Below are positions 8,724 through 17,552 of a stretch of 64,000 nucleotides of DNA, piece after piece. Below the pieces are notes generated by a model. The model saw nothing but the letters and a program-made list of their open reading frames with translations. It did no database searches and was not told the DNA's origin. The stretch covers positions 74,378-138,377 of the forward strand of contig JAVBPU010000007.1 of NCBI GenBank assembly GCA_031549415.1, given 5' to 3'. The position numbers were made by a program, and so were the translations under genes. Position 1 is the first letter of the stretch. Each line of letters opens with the position of its first letter. This stretch comes from Limiplasma sp031549415 (GTDB lineage Bacteria; Bacillota; Clostridia; Christensenellales; Aristaeellaceae).

Positions 8724-8764
8724 AGGCTTGCGTCAAAAGAGCGCAAAAGCAAGGAGACATGCCT

Positions 8765-9508
8765 ATGGAAAACGAGACCCTTCGGCAGCTTCACGCCCGC
8801 AAGAGCATGCGGGTCTATGAAAGCCGCCCGGTGGCGGCGGAAGAGAAAAGGCAGCTGCTGGAAGCGGCCCGCACGGCCCCCACCGCCGGCTGCATGAGCC
8901 TGTATACCATTTTGGACATCACGGACCCGGCTATCAAAGAGCGGTTGGCGGTGCTGTGCGACCACCAGCCCTTCATTGCCACGGCTCCGGTGGCGCTGGT
9001 GTTTCTGGCGGACTGGCAGCGCTGGATGGACAGCTTTGTGGCAGCTGGGCTGGACAGCCCCCGTACCCCAGCGGAGGGGGATCTGTTCCTGGCCACGGCG
9101 GATGCGTTGATTGCCGCGCAAAATGTGGTGGTGGCGGCAGATGCTATGGGCCTTGGCTCCTGCTATATTGGCGATGTGCTGGAAAACGGGGAGCAGGTGG
9201 CGGAGTTGCTCCACATACCCCGCTTTGCCATGCCGGTGGCCATGCTTTGCATCGGCTATCCAACCGCCCAGCAGCTGGCCCGGTCCAAGCCCATCCGCTT
9301 TCCCCTGGAAAACCTGGTGCATGAAAACCGGTACCAACCAGCAGGCGCGGAAGCCCTGGAAAAAATGCACAGGGCGCGCCAACCCCAGGGCGGGTTTCCG
9401 GAAGGGGTCCTGGCCATGGAGCAGCGGAAATGGAGCAGCCCTTTTATGGCGGAGATGAACCGCTCCACCCGGGCCTGGCTGGCCCGCTGGGCGGAGGGCC
9501 AGCCGTAG
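8765..9508 (+). CDS. Nitroreductase-family FMN oxidoreductase
   Basis: 247 residues of the nitroreductase fold, which uses FMN and NAD(P)H to reduce nitro compounds, quinones or flavins. The N-terminal HARKSMRVYESRPV matches the RRSIRxF-type FMN-binding start, and DAMGLGSCYIGDVLEN is the second conserved FMN region. The ATG at 8765 is preferred because AAGGAG lies eight bases before it; the ATG at 8759 is only two bases from that site. It is the last gene of the arginine operon, 41 bp after argF, but no role in arginine metabolism is evident. Physiological substrate unknown. Confidence 0.82.
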   Translation: MENETLRQLHARKSMRVYESRPVAAEEKRQLLEAARTAPTAGCMSLYTILDITDPAIKERLAVLCDHQPFIATAPVALVFLADWQRWMDSFVAAGLDSPRTPAEGDLFLATADALIAAQNVVVAADAMGLGSCYIGDVLENGEQVAELLHIPRFAMPVAMLCIGYPTAQQLARSKPIRFPLENLVHENRYQPAGAEALEKMHRARQPQGGFPEGVLAMEQRKWSSPFMAEMNRSTRAWLARWAEGQP

Positions 9509-9630
9509 ACAGAAACTGCCAAACCGACAGTTGAGGCAAACGGGCGGACGCCGGGTGGCCGGCCCACGGCCCTTCGCAAGGGAGGAAAGGGGCCGTGCCG
9601 ATCGTCTTTTTCAAATGTGAACGTACTGTA

Positions 9631-9665
9631 AAAACCACCCAAACCGCTGTTTTTGGGCGGTTTTT
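9631..9665 (+). terminator. Intrinsic terminator of the arginine operon
   Basis: AAAACCACCCAAA pairs with TTTGGGCGGTTTT (one mismatch in 13) around an eight-base loop and runs into a T tract. It lies between the nitroreductase gene and the exporter operon. Confidence 0.75.
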
Positions 9666-9667
9666 CC

Positions 9668-9696
9668 TTTACATTCATAGTTAGTCGATTTATAAT
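9668..9696 (+). promoter_or_regulatory. Promoter of the MacB-type exporter operon
   Basis: TTTACA (9668-9673) and TATAAT (9691-9696) are 17 bases apart, directly after the preceding terminator and 80 bp before the first gene. Confidence 0.7.
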
Positions 9697-9775
9697 TCTA
9701 CCATTGCAGCGAAAGCTGTGCGGTAAATGGCCGGAGGCCCGGCCCAGATTCCAACCAAGAAAGGACCAACACTGT

Positions 9776-10702
9776 ATGCCAGAAACCAAACAGCCTGCGG
9801 TCAAGAAAAAAAAGCACAAAAAGAAATGGCTTTGGATCGTTTTGGTGGTTATCATTGGCCTGATCGTCTGGGGCGTGGTCTCCGTCAACCAGCAGGTGCA
9901 AAGCTTGTATGAGAAGGATACCGCGAAACGGCGGGATATTGCCACCTATTATAGCTTTTCCGGCAACCTGACCCCGGTGACGGATAAAATCCAAACCGCC
10001 AAGGATGCCGTGAAGGTAAAGGAACTGTACGTCAAAGAAGGGGATGACGTACAGCAGGGCCAGCCCCTGCTGCGGGGCACGGACGGTACCCGCGTGCTGG
10101 CCTTGGAAAACGGCACCATCGACACCCTCTATGTGGACCCGGAGGACCAACTGCAGCCGGGGGCCCAAATTGCCCACATCATTGACTATGGCACGCTGGA
10201 GATCTCCATTGATGTGGATGAATATGACATCGGCGCGCTGGCGGTGGGCAAGCAGGGCACGGTGTATCTGAACGCGCTGGACCAAACCGTCACAGGCACT
10301 GTCAGCGAGATTTCCCGGGATGCCACCACCGAGGGCGGCGTCAGCTTCTATGAAGTAAAAATGCAAATCGACGCCACCGAGGCCATCCGCTCCGGGATGA
10401 GCGTGGAAGTGAATGTGCTGAACAAAGAAGCCCTGGGCTGCGTCAGCATCAACATGAAGGCGTTGTCCTATGATGATTTGAATAAGCCCTACGTGCTGGT
10501 GATGGCCGGAGAGAAGCAAATGGCTGTGCAGTACGTGCAAACCGGCGTGACCGATGGGCAGTTCATTGAAATCCTGGAGGGCCTCCAGGATGGGGAAGAG
10601 GTCTACTATTTTGGCACGGACATGAGCCGGTTTTTTATGATGGGCTCTGGATCGCAGATGCGCCAGCAGCGCAACGACATGGAAGCCGCCATGGGCAACT
10701 GA
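9776..10702 (+). CDS. Membrane fusion / adaptor subunit of a MacB-type ABC exporter
   Basis: 308 residues. A lysine-rich start (KKKKHKKKW) is followed by one membrane helix at about residues 17-36; the rest is extracellular. It contains a biotinyl-lipoyl-like half (KVKELYVKEGDDVQQGQPLL), then beta-barrel segments (SIDVDEYDIGALAVGKQG) as in HlyD/MacA adaptors. In Gram-positive bacteria such proteins work with MacB-like permeases without an outer-membrane channel. The ATG at 9776 is a choice between open in-frame starts; the upstream alternative at 9653 lies within the terminator. First gene of a four-gene unit. Confidence 0.85.
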   Translation: MPETKQPAVKKKKHKKKWLWIVLVVIIGLIVWGVVSVNQQVQSLYEKDTAKRRDIATYYSFSGNLTPVTDKIQTAKDAVKVKELYVKEGDDVQQGQPLLRGTDGTRVLALENGTIDTLYVDPEDQLQPGAQIAHIIDYGTLEISIDVDEYDIGALAVGKQGTVYLNALDQTVTGTVSEISRDATTEGGVSFYEVKMQIDATEAIRSGMSVEVNVLNKEALGCVSINMKALSYDDLNKPYVLVMAGEKQMAVQYVQTGVTDGQFIEILEGLQDGEEVYYFGTDMSRFFMMGSGSQMRQQRNDMEAAMGN

Positions 10703-10716
10703 CGGGAGAGATGTGC

Positions 10717-11424
10717 ATGCAACAACAATCGCCCGCCTCCGCCTTTTTTGAAATGACGGATATTTGCAAGGCCTATTGGATGGGGGACGAATGGCAGCCC
10801 GTGCTGCGGGATGTGAACCTCCACATCGACCAGGGAGAGTTCCTCAGCATTTTGGGGCCCAGCGGCTCCGGTAAAAGCACGCTGATGAACATCATCGGCT
10901 GCCTGGACACCCCCACCTCCGGAGAATATGTGCTACACGGACGCCTCATTGAGGATTTGGACCCCAATGAGCTGGCCGCCATCCGCAACAAGGAAATCGG
11001 GTTTGTGTTTCAGTCCTTCCAGCTGTTGCCCCGGCAGAACGCCCTGGCCAATGTGGAGCTGCCTTTGGTGTACGCGGGCCTGTCCCAGCACAAGCGCCGG
11101 GAGCGGGCCCAGGAAATGCTGGAGAGGGTAGGCTTGGCGCATAAGCTATACCATCTGCCCAACCAGCTTTCCGGCGGCCAGCAGCAGCGGGTGGCCATTG
11201 CCAGAGCCTTGGCCACCAACCCCACCATTCTGCTGGCGGACGAACCCACCGGTGCGCTGGACCAGGCCACGGGCAAGCAGGTGATGGCTCTGTTTCAGGA
11301 ACTGCACCGGGAAGGGCATACCATCATCATGATCACCCATGACGTGAGCATCGCCAAGAATGCCAGCCGCGTGGTGAGCATTCTGGACGGCGTGCTCAGC
11401 GAAGGGGGGGCGGAGGATGCTTAG
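10717..11424 (+). CDS. ABC transporter ATP-binding protein (MacB/LolD type)
   Basis: 235 residues. Walker A is GPSGSGKST, the Q-loop region is GFVFQSFQLLPRQNA, the signature is LSGGQQQR, Walker B is ILLADEPTGALD, and the H-loop is MITHDV. The GALD variant after Walker B is typical of the LolD/MacB group. GGGAGAG lies six bases before the ATG at 10717; an ATG at 10711 is too close to it. It energises the permease encoded next, with which it overlaps by eight bases. Confidence 0.92.
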   Translation: MQQQSPASAFFEMTDICKAYWMGDEWQPVLRDVNLHIDQGEFLSILGPSGSGKSTLMNIIGCLDTPTSGEYVLHGRLIEDLDPNELAAIRNKEIGFVFQSFQLLPRQNALANVELPLVYAGLSQHKRRERAQEMLERVGLAHKLYHLPNQLSGGQQQRVAIARALATNPTILLADEPTGALDQATGKQVMALFQELHREGHTIIMITHDVSIAKNASRVVSILDGVLSEGGAEDA

Positions 11425-12607
11425 AGAAAGCCTGCGCATGTCCATCGCCAACATCCTGGGCAATAAGATGCGCTCCTTCCTGACCATCTTGGGCATCATC
11501 ATCGGTGTGATGGCCATCATCACGCTGATTACCGTGATGCAAAGCGCCCAAAACGAAATGACAACGCAATTTGAAAGCCTGGGTACCGGGATGGTTACGG
11601 TTTCTGCCTCCGGTACGCCGCTAAAACGTGGCCTCAGCGAGACGGATGTGGCGGCCATTGGCCAGCTGGACAATGTGTCCGGAACCTCTCCCAGCCTGTC
11701 CACCACCCTTTCCGTGGTATATGAGGGCGTATTGCAGGAGGACGTGACCATCAAGGGCCAGGGCTTCGCGCATTTTCGGCGGGAGGCGGACTCCATCAAG
11801 CGGGGGCGGCCCATTCTGCCGGTGGACCAGGAGCAGAAAAGCCGGGTGTGCATCATCGACGACACCTTGGCGGAGGCGCTTTTTTCCGGCACGGACCCGC
11901 TGGACCGGCAGCTTTTGGTGAACGGCGTCCGTTTTACCATTGTGGGGTTGCTCAATGACGACGGCGACAACAATGTGATGGCCCAGCTGAACAACAGCGG
12001 AGAAGACGGCACCGTGGTGATGCCTTATACTACCTACATGCGGCTTTTGGGGCTAAAGGACATCACCTCGCTGGAAGTGTACATGGCGGACGCGGAAAAA
12101 ACCGACGAAACCGTGGAAAGCATGGAAGCGGCCCTGGACCGCGCTTTTAACTACAAGGACAGCAGCTACCGGATCATCAATATGGAAAGCCTGCTGGAAG
12201 TGATGGACACTATGATGGGGCTGATGACCAGCCTGCTCACTGGCATTGCCAGCATCGCGCTGCTGGTGGGCGGCATCGGCATCATGAACATGATGCTGGT
12301 CAGCGTCACCGAACGTACCAACGAGATCGGCCTGCGCAAAGCCCTGGGCGCAAGGCCCAGCAGCATTCAAACCCAGTTTCTGTTTGAAAGCATTCTGCTC
12401 TCCCTGTTTGGCGGAGCCATCGGCATGGTGTTGGGCGTAAGCATCAGCATGCTGTTGGCCTCCATGATGGACATCTCCTTTGTGTTGTCCCCCTCGGCCA
12501 TTGGGTTGGGGGTGGGCTTCTCGCTGGCGGTGGGCGTCATCTTTGGCTGGGCCCCGGCCCGCAAGGCCAGCAACCTGAACCCCATCGACGCGCTTCGCAG
12601 CAATTAA
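11417..12607 (+). CDS. ABC transporter permease (MacB/FtsX type)
   Basis: 396 residues. The N-terminal MacB_PCD part starts RMSIANILGNKMRSFLTILG with the first membrane helix, followed by a large external domain (residues about 45-265). Three C-terminal helices form the FtsX domain, including VGGIGIMNMMLVSVTERT and the conserved TNEIGLRKALGA coupling segment. It is the membrane part of the exporter with the ATPase before it. Substrate unknown: MacB relatives export peptides, toxins or antibiotics, and nothing nearby (no precursor peptide seen) decides this. Confidence 0.9.
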   Translation: MLRESLRMSIANILGNKMRSFLTILGIIIGVMAIITLITVMQSAQNEMTTQFESLGTGMVTVSASGTPLKRGLSETDVAAIGQLDNVSGTSPSLSTTLSVVYEGVLQEDVTIKGQGFAHFRREADSIKRGRPILPVDQEQKSRVCIIDDTLAEALFSGTDPLDRQLLVNGVRFTIVGLLNDDGDNNVMAQLNNSGEDGTVVMPYTTYMRLLGLKDITSLEVYMADAEKTDETVESMEAALDRAFNYKDSSYRIINMESLLEVMDTMMGLMTSLLTGIASIALLVGGIGIMNMMLVSVTERTNEIGLRKALGARPSSIQTQFLFESILLSLFGGAIGMVLGVSISMLLASMMDISFVLSPSAIGLGVGFSLAVGVIFGWAPARKASNLNPIDALRSN

Positions 12608-12619
12608 GGAGGTCTTTCC

Positions 12620-13699
12620 ATGATGAAGAAAGTTTTTTCCGGCTTGTTGGCCCTCTTGGTAGGCGCGGCGTTGCCGCTAACAGCCATGGCGGAAGGGGCC
12701 ACTGCCTCCGCAGGGGACCTCATCCTCAGCGCCCAGGTGGTTGCCAAGGACACCCAGGTGATCACAGCCCCTGTCAGCGGCACGCTCATGAGCCACTCCC
12801 TGCGGGCAGGAGACGCCGTGAAGGCGGGCGATAAGCTATTTGGCGTGGAGCCCAAAGGGGTCTATGCCCAGATAGAGGGCCAGGTGGGCGCCATTTTTGT
12901 GCAGGATGGGGGCAGCGCTGACGGGGCCATGGACCGTTACGGGGCCGTGATGGTCATTGAGCGCACAAACCGTTACGAAGTGAAAGCCAACTATTACACC
13001 GGTTACAACAACGTCGCCAATCGCAACCCCTACGTGGGCACCCAGGTATTCCTGCGCTCCTACAGCCAGAAGTATCACGCCGATGGTGTCATTACAGCGG
13101 TGGATGGCAGCGACTTCACCGTAGAGGTCATCGGCGGGGACTTGATTTTTACGGACGATGTGAAGGTGTACCGGGAGCCAGGCTATGACCACAAATCCCT
13201 CATGGCCCGCGCGAAGTTATACGTTGTGCCGCCTTTTTTCGTGAGCTGTAACGGCACGGTGGAAAGCGTGGCCGTGAAGGTGGGCGACAGGGTAAAGCCG
13301 GGGGACCTGCTGTTTTCGTATGTGCCGGACGCGCTGAGCACGGACCTTCGTGGAAATAAGGATTTCCGGTTTGTGAAAGCGCCCATGGACTTGGTGATTG
13401 CCACGATAGACGCGGGCCAGGGCGCCACGGTGCAAAAGGACCAGCTGTTGGCCACGGCCTATGCCCTGGGAGAATATCAGTTGATGGGCCAGGTGGAGGA
13501 ACAGGACATGCCCCGCATCGCGGTGGGGGATTCGGTCACCGTGCGCTTTGAGGAGCTGGGCTTGGACGCCATGCAGGCCACAGTGGCTTCCATTTCGCCT
13601 CTGGGCTCCCAGGAGGATACCAGCCAGTATAAGGTATATTTTGACTTTACGCCGCCGGAGGGCGTGCTGCTGGGCATGCATGCCATTGTGGAAAAGTAG
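12620..13699 (+). CDS. Secreted HlyD-like barrel-sandwich protein, second adaptor of the exporter operon
   Basis: 359 residues with a signal peptide (MMKKVFSGLLALLVGAALPLTAMA) and no later membrane helix. Two biotinyl-lipoyl-like halves can be seen: TAPVSGTLMSHSLRAGDAVKAGDKLF near residues 53-75 and GTVESVAVKVGDRVKPGDLLF near 211-232. A beta-barrel-like region (VEEQDMPRIAVGDSVTVRF) follows. The architecture resembles HlyD/RND adaptors but it appears to be released or loosely attached. The ATG follows AAGGAGGT. Last in the operon, 12 bp after the permease, so most likely an accessory part of that exporter. Confidence 0.72.
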   Translation: MMKKVFSGLLALLVGAALPLTAMAEGATASAGDLILSAQVVAKDTQVITAPVSGTLMSHSLRAGDAVKAGDKLFGVEPKGVYAQIEGQVGAIFVQDGGSADGAMDRYGAVMVIERTNRYEVKANYYTGYNNVANRNPYVGTQVFLRSYSQKYHADGVITAVDGSDFTVEVIGGDLIFTDDVKVYREPGYDHKSLMARAKLYVVPPFFVSCNGTVESVAVKVGDRVKPGDLLFSYVPDALSTDLRGNKDFRFVKAPMDLVIATIDAGQGATVQKDQLLATAYALGEYQLMGQVEEQDMPRIAVGDSVTVRFEELGLDAMQATVASISPLGSQEDTSQYKVYFDFTPPEGVLLGMHAIVEK

Positions 13700-13704
13700 A
13701 AATA

Positions 13705-13734
13705 TCGAAAAAGTGGGCAACCCCACTTTTTCGA
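13705..13734. terminator. Bidirectional terminator between the exporter operon and spoIVB
   Basis: TCGAAAAAGTGGG and CCCACTTTTTCGA form a perfect 13-bp stem with a CAAC loop, placed between two convergent genes. A/T runs in both arms suit termination from either side. Confidence 0.75.
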
Positions 13735-13753
13735 GTTTAAATGAAGGGCTTCA

Positions 13754-13793
13754 TAAGGGCATAGCCCTTAAACGGGTTTGGGCAGCGCCCAAC
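13754..13793. repeat. Double-hairpin intergenic repeat
   Basis: Two small hairpins in a row: TAAGGGC-ATA-GCCCTTA and TTGGGC-AGC-GCCCAA, separated by a few bases. The layout (two GC-rich hairpins in an intergenic space) resembles the copies at 33.1, 62.2 and 63.7 kb, although the sequence is only loosely alike. Confidence 0.4.
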
Positions 13794-13830
13794 GTTCCCC
13801 CTATTTTCAAAAATGGCTCGAATGCATAGC

Positions 13831-15126
13831 CTACTGCGCCAGCATCCACTCAATGAACAGTCCATAGCCCATGGTGGGATCGTTCACATATACGTGGGTG
13901 ACCGCGCCAATGAGCCGCCCATCCTGCAAAATGGGGCTGCCGCTCATACCCTGTACAATGCCGCCGGTCTTTTCCAAGAGCCTGGGGTCGGTGACCTTCA
14001 CCACCATGCTGCGGGGGGCCGGGGCGTTTTGCCGGGTCACTTCCACAATTTCAATGTCATACTCCTTCATGCCCTCGGTATCCACGGTGGAAAGGATGGT
14101 GGCGGGGCCCAGGTGCACGGCGTCCTTCCGGCCAATGGGCAGGCCTTGCGGGTACAGGGGATGGGTGGGGGGCGCTTCCAAAGCGCCATAGATGCCATAC
14201 GAATTGTTCAGAGAGATGGTGCCCAGCACCCGGTTTTCCCGTAGAAAGGAGCCCTTCAGCTCCCCGGGCACGCCGCGCTTTCCCTTGCGCACGTCCACCA
14301 CATCCGCCAGCATCACCTGACCCCGGCTGACGGTTAACACCTGCTGGGTGTCACTGTCGGTAATGGCGTGGCCCAAAGCCCCGTAGGTGATGCCGGGGAT
14401 TTTGGTTTCCCCGGCCCGGTGCACCTGGCCGTAGAAGGACAGGGTCCCCACCCCGGCGGTGCTGTCCCGCACCCAAGCGCCAATACGGAAAAGGCCGGTT
14501 TGGGGGTCTTTTTTGGCGGAAAGTTGAAAGGAGAGCTTGGCTTCCCCCCGCTGCACGGTGAGGGGCAGGGGCTTTCCGGCGGCGGCAGACACAAGATTTT
14601 GCAGTTGGGCGGTGTCCAGCAATGTTTTTCCGGCCACCTGGGTAATCAGGTCCCCCGCTTTCAGCCCCGCCAGCCGCGCGGGGCTTTGGCCGTCTGTGCC
14701 GCTTAAATCGCTGGTGCCCACCACCAGCACCCCCTGGGTATACAGCGCCACGCCCACCGCCTGCCCGCCGGGATAGAGCATCAGGTTGTCCTGCACGTCA
14801 ATTTCAATTTCCCGCAGAGGCAGCAAACCAAACAAGTTGATTGTGGCGGTGCTTTTCCCCTCCACGCCCGCCTTTAGGGTGACCGCGCCCAGCCGCTCGT
14901 CCAAAGAGCTGATGGCCTGCACGTCCCCCTCCGTCACGGATACAGAAAGGGGAAACCCTCCGTCAAAAAGGGTTTCCTGGCCCGGCCCCAAAGTGAGCTT
15001 CCCCGGCAGCTCCCGCAGGAACACCGCCGGGGGCGAAACATACCCCAGCACCACCAAAAGGCTCAGCAGCACCCCAACGATTTTACGAACCCGTCCACGA
15101 CCCTGGCGATGTGGTTTGTCCCGCAT
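13831..15126 (-). CDS. spoIVB: SpoIVB, sporulation signalling serine protease
   Basis: 431 residues. SpoIVB is secreted from the forespore into the intermembrane space, where it cleaves SpoIVFA and thereby triggers processing of pro-sigma-K in the mother cell. An N-terminal membrane helix (VGVLLSLLVVLGYV) is followed by a PDZ domain (about residues 120-210, with PARLAGLKAGDLITQVAG) and the S55 protease domain. Catalytic residues are visible: H253 in GALGHAITD and S397 in GMSGSPI. The ATG at 15126 has AAAGAGG eight bases before it; a GTG at 15156 is an alternative. Monocistronic, between two divergent or convergent units. Confidence 0.94.
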   Translation of the reverse strand: MRDKPHRQGRGRVRKIVGVLLSLLVVLGYVSPPAVFLRELPGKLTLGPGQETLFDGGFPLSVSVTEGDVQAISSLDERLGAVTLKAGVEGKSTATINLFGLLPLREIEIDVQDNLMLYPGGQAVGVALYTQGVLVVGTSDLSGTDGQSPARLAGLKAGDLITQVAGKTLLDTAQLQNLVSAAAGKPLPLTVQRGEAKLSFQLSAKKDPQTGLFRIGAWVRDSTAGVGTLSFYGQVHRAGETKIPGITYGALGHAITDSDTQQVLTVSRGQVMLADVVDVRKGKRGVPGELKGSFLRENRVLGTISLNNSYGIYGALEAPPTHPLYPQGLPIGRKDAVHLGPATILSTVDTEGMKEYDIEIVEVTRQNAPAPRSMVVKVTDPRLLEKTGGIVQGMSGSPILQDGRLIGAVTHVYVNDPTMGYGLFIEWMLAQ

Positions 15127-15278
15127 GCTCTGTGCCTCTTTCTCTTGGTTTTTCACTGCAAGCCTCTGCGAAAATGCGGGTTGTTATGATGGGAATTTGT
15201 TGTAGCAAAAAGGATTGGCAGCTTCTGCCGGGATGTGGGAGAAAAGGCAGGGAATAGCGTAAAACTTCTGTCATATAC

Positions 15279-15307
15279 TTGTAAAGTACGCCTTTTTTCA
15301 TTATAAT
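15279..15307 (+). promoter_or_regulatory. Promoter of the moxR-DUF58-transglutaminase operon
   Basis: TTGTAA (15279-15284) and TATAAT (15302-15307) are 17 bases apart, 87 bp before the ATPase gene and divergent from spoIVB. Confidence 0.6.
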
Positions 15308-15394
15308 CAATGGTGGTGTTTTTCTGCCTTTGGGAGGGACAAGCCGGTTTGCCGCCAAAGGGCAGCCGAAATATATCAGGTAAGGAGCGGTTGT

Positions 15395-16342
15395 ATGCTC
15401 AACCCCAGGCGTGTCATCACGGCTCTCAAACAGAACATTGGCAAGGTGATCGTGGGTAAGGACGAGGTGATCGAGCTGGCGCTGATTGCCATGCTTTGCA
15501 AAGGCCATGTGCTCATTGAGGACGTGCCTGGCACAGGCAAGACCACCCTGGCCAGCTCCCTGGCAAAATCGCTGGACTGCAGCTTTAACCGCATTCAGTT
15601 TACGCCGGACGTGGTGCCCAGCGATGTGACGGGCTTCACCATGGTGAACTTCAAAACCGGCGAAATGGAGTTTCACGCCGGGGCGGTGATGTGCCAGATT
15701 GTGCTGGCGGACGAAATCAACCGCACCTCGCCCAAAACCCAAAGCTCTTTGCTGGAAGTGATGGAAGAGCACCAGGTGACGGTGGACGGCGTGACCCATC
15801 CCATGCCCAAGCCCTTCATGGTGCTTGCCACCCAAAACCCCGGCGAGTTTGTGGGCACCTATCCTCTGCCGGAAGCGCAGATGGACCGTTTCTTTCTGCG
15901 CATTTCCATGGGCTACCCCACCATGGAGGAGGAAATGGCCGTGCTGGAGCGTTTTAGCGGCAGCGTAAAGCCCCAGGCCAGCCTGCAGCCCGTATGCGCG
16001 GCAGGGGACGTGGTAGCCATGCAAAACATGATCGGCGACATTTACTGCTCCAAAGAGGTGCGCCATTACATCGCCAACATCGCCGCCATGACCCGCACCC
16101 ACCCCTCGCTGCAGCTGGGGGTTTCCACCCGCGGGGCCATCGCCCTGATTCGCGGGGCCCAGGCCTGCGCCTTGCTCAATGACCGGGACTATATTTTGCC
16201 GGAGGATGTGCAGCGCATGGCGCTGCCGGTGCTGGCCCACCGTATTTTGCCCAATCCGGAAGCGAAGATGAAGGGAATCTCCGCCGAGCGCATCTTGATC
16301 GCGGTGATGGAGAACGTGCCTGTTCCCATTCGGCTGAGCTAA
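15395..16342 (+). CDS. MoxR-family AAA+ ATPase
   Basis: 315 residues. Walker A is EDVPGTGKTTLA (about residues 45-56), Walker B is VLADEINRTSPKTQSSLLEVMEE, and sensor 1 is LATQNP; a lid domain with the RIL sequence ends the protein. MoxR ATPases act as chaperones that assemble or activate partner complexes, usually with a DUF58 protein encoded next door, as here. It is the first gene of a three-gene operon whose last member is a membrane transglutaminase. Target unknown. Confidence 0.92.
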   Translation: MLNPRRVITALKQNIGKVIVGKDEVIELALIAMLCKGHVLIEDVPGTGKTTLASSLAKSLDCSFNRIQFTPDVVPSDVTGFTMVNFKTGEMEFHAGAVMCQIVLADEINRTSPKTQSSLLEVMEEHQVTVDGVTHPMPKPFMVLATQNPGEFVGTYPLPEAQMDRFFLRISMGYPTMEEEMAVLERFSGSVKPQASLQPVCAAGDVVAMQNMIGDIYCSKEVRHYIANIAAMTRTHPSLQLGVSTRGAIALIRGAQACALLNDRDYILPEDVQRMALPVLAHRILPNPEAKMKGISAERILIAVMENVPVPIRLS

Positions 16343-16354
16343 GAAGGAGCATTC

Positions 16355-17512
16355 ATGAAATCCGCAACCATCACATTGGGCGTATGCTTCGGCTTTTTTC
16401 TGCTATGCGCCCTTTCCATGGGCAACCGCATGTATTTATTGATTTCGCTCATGCTGGCGCTTTCCTGGGGCCTGGCGTATGTCAGCGTGCGCAGCGCGGA
16501 AAAAAGCGTGAAGGTGAACCACGGGCTCAGCGGTACCAAGGTGAACCGGGGAGACGTGGTGAGCATGGAAGTGGGCGTCAGCCATAAGGGCGTTTTGCCC
16601 ATTGCCCCGGTGGCGCTGAAAATGCGGGCCACCAGCAACACCCCGGCAGCCACCATCCACTTGACCCAGCTGGGCCGACGCGCCCAAAGAGTGGTGCATA
16701 AATTTGCCGCCGACCATGTGGGCGCGATGTTGCCCGGCGTGGAAAGCTACGTTGTGGCGGACGTTTTTGGGTTTTTCAAAAAAGAGCATAAGCCGGACAT
16801 GGTGGGCTCGGAGCTATTGGTGCTGCCGGTGCCCTTTGAGGTGGAGCCGCTGACTTTTGCGGCGGGCGACATGGGCGTGGAAACCATGAAGCGGGCCATG
16901 GAGGACCCCTCCAGCCCCAGTGATTTCCGCCAATACCAGCAGGGGGACCCGCTAAAGCGCATTCACTGGAAAATGAGCGCCCGGAAGCGGGAGATCATCG
17001 TGCGGCAGTTTGAGGAGCCGGCCCTGCCGGACGCCCTGGTGCTGCTGGATACCTCCCCCACCCATTTGAGCACCGGCGTCCCGCCGGAGAAAGCCCCTTT
17101 TTTGCAGGACGCGCTGCTGGAAACCGCCGCCTCGGTGGTGGATTGCCAAATCCGCCAGGACAACCCGGTGCGCCTGCCCCTGGTGGGGGATCGGCCCATG
17201 GAATACAACGGGCATATGGGCTTGCCCGTGCTGCTGGAAGAGCTGGCCCGCTGCCATTTTGTCAAGACCGAGGGCTTTGAAAAGGTGCTCATGATGCAAA
17301 TGGGCGAGCTGCGCAAAACCGGCGCGGTGGTGATCATCACCACCCGGCTCACCTCCGCGCTGGTGGATTTGATCGTGCGCATGAAACGGATGGGGCCCAA
17401 TGTGCGGCTCTATTTTGTCACCTATGTGCCGGATAACCCCTCCACCCAGCCCCACGTAGCCCGCCTGCAGCAGGGGGGCATCGAGGTCAACTATGTAACG
17501 CCCCAGGGCTGA
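16355..17512 (+). CDS. DUF58 domain protein
   Basis: 385 residues. Two membrane helices occupy about residues 3-42. A beta-rich region follows, and then the DUF58 core around residues 185-215: DPSSPSDFRQYQQGDPLKRIHWKMSARK, with the invariant R-Y-G/D-IHW-SARK pattern. The section after this resembles a von Willebrand A fold, but a clear MIDAS motif is not evident. GAAGGAG precedes the start by seven bases. DUF58 proteins are regular partners of MoxR ATPases and membrane transglutaminases. Confidence 0.88.
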   Translation: MKSATITLGVCFGFFLLCALSMGNRMYLLISLMLALSWGLAYVSVRSAEKSVKVNHGLSGTKVNRGDVVSMEVGVSHKGVLPIAPVALKMRATSNTPAATIHLTQLGRRAQRVVHKFAADHVGAMLPGVESYVVADVFGFFKKEHKPDMVGSELLVLPVPFEVEPLTFAAGDMGVETMKRAMEDPSSPSDFRQYQQGDPLKRIHWKMSARKREIIVRQFEEPALPDALVLLDTSPTHLSTGVPPEKAPFLQDALLETAASVVDCQIRQDNPVRLPLVGDRPMEYNGHMGLPVLLEELARCHFVKTEGFEKVLMMQMGELRKTGAVVIITTRLTSALVDLIVRMKRMGPNVRLYFVTYVPDNPSTQPHVARLQQGGIEVNYVTPQG

Positions 17513-17552
17513 CCCCCTGAAAATGCATTTTTCCAGAAAGGAGCCTCATGCC

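Noticed and set aside
15157..15240. Sigma-G promoter for spoIVB
   Set aside because: CATCATA could be a -10, but no matching -35 is seen 17-18 bases upstream.
15083..16240. 385-codon minus-strand frame over the MoxR gene and spoIVB upstream region
   Set aside because: It would cover the moxR promoter and is antisense to a conserved AAA+ protein.
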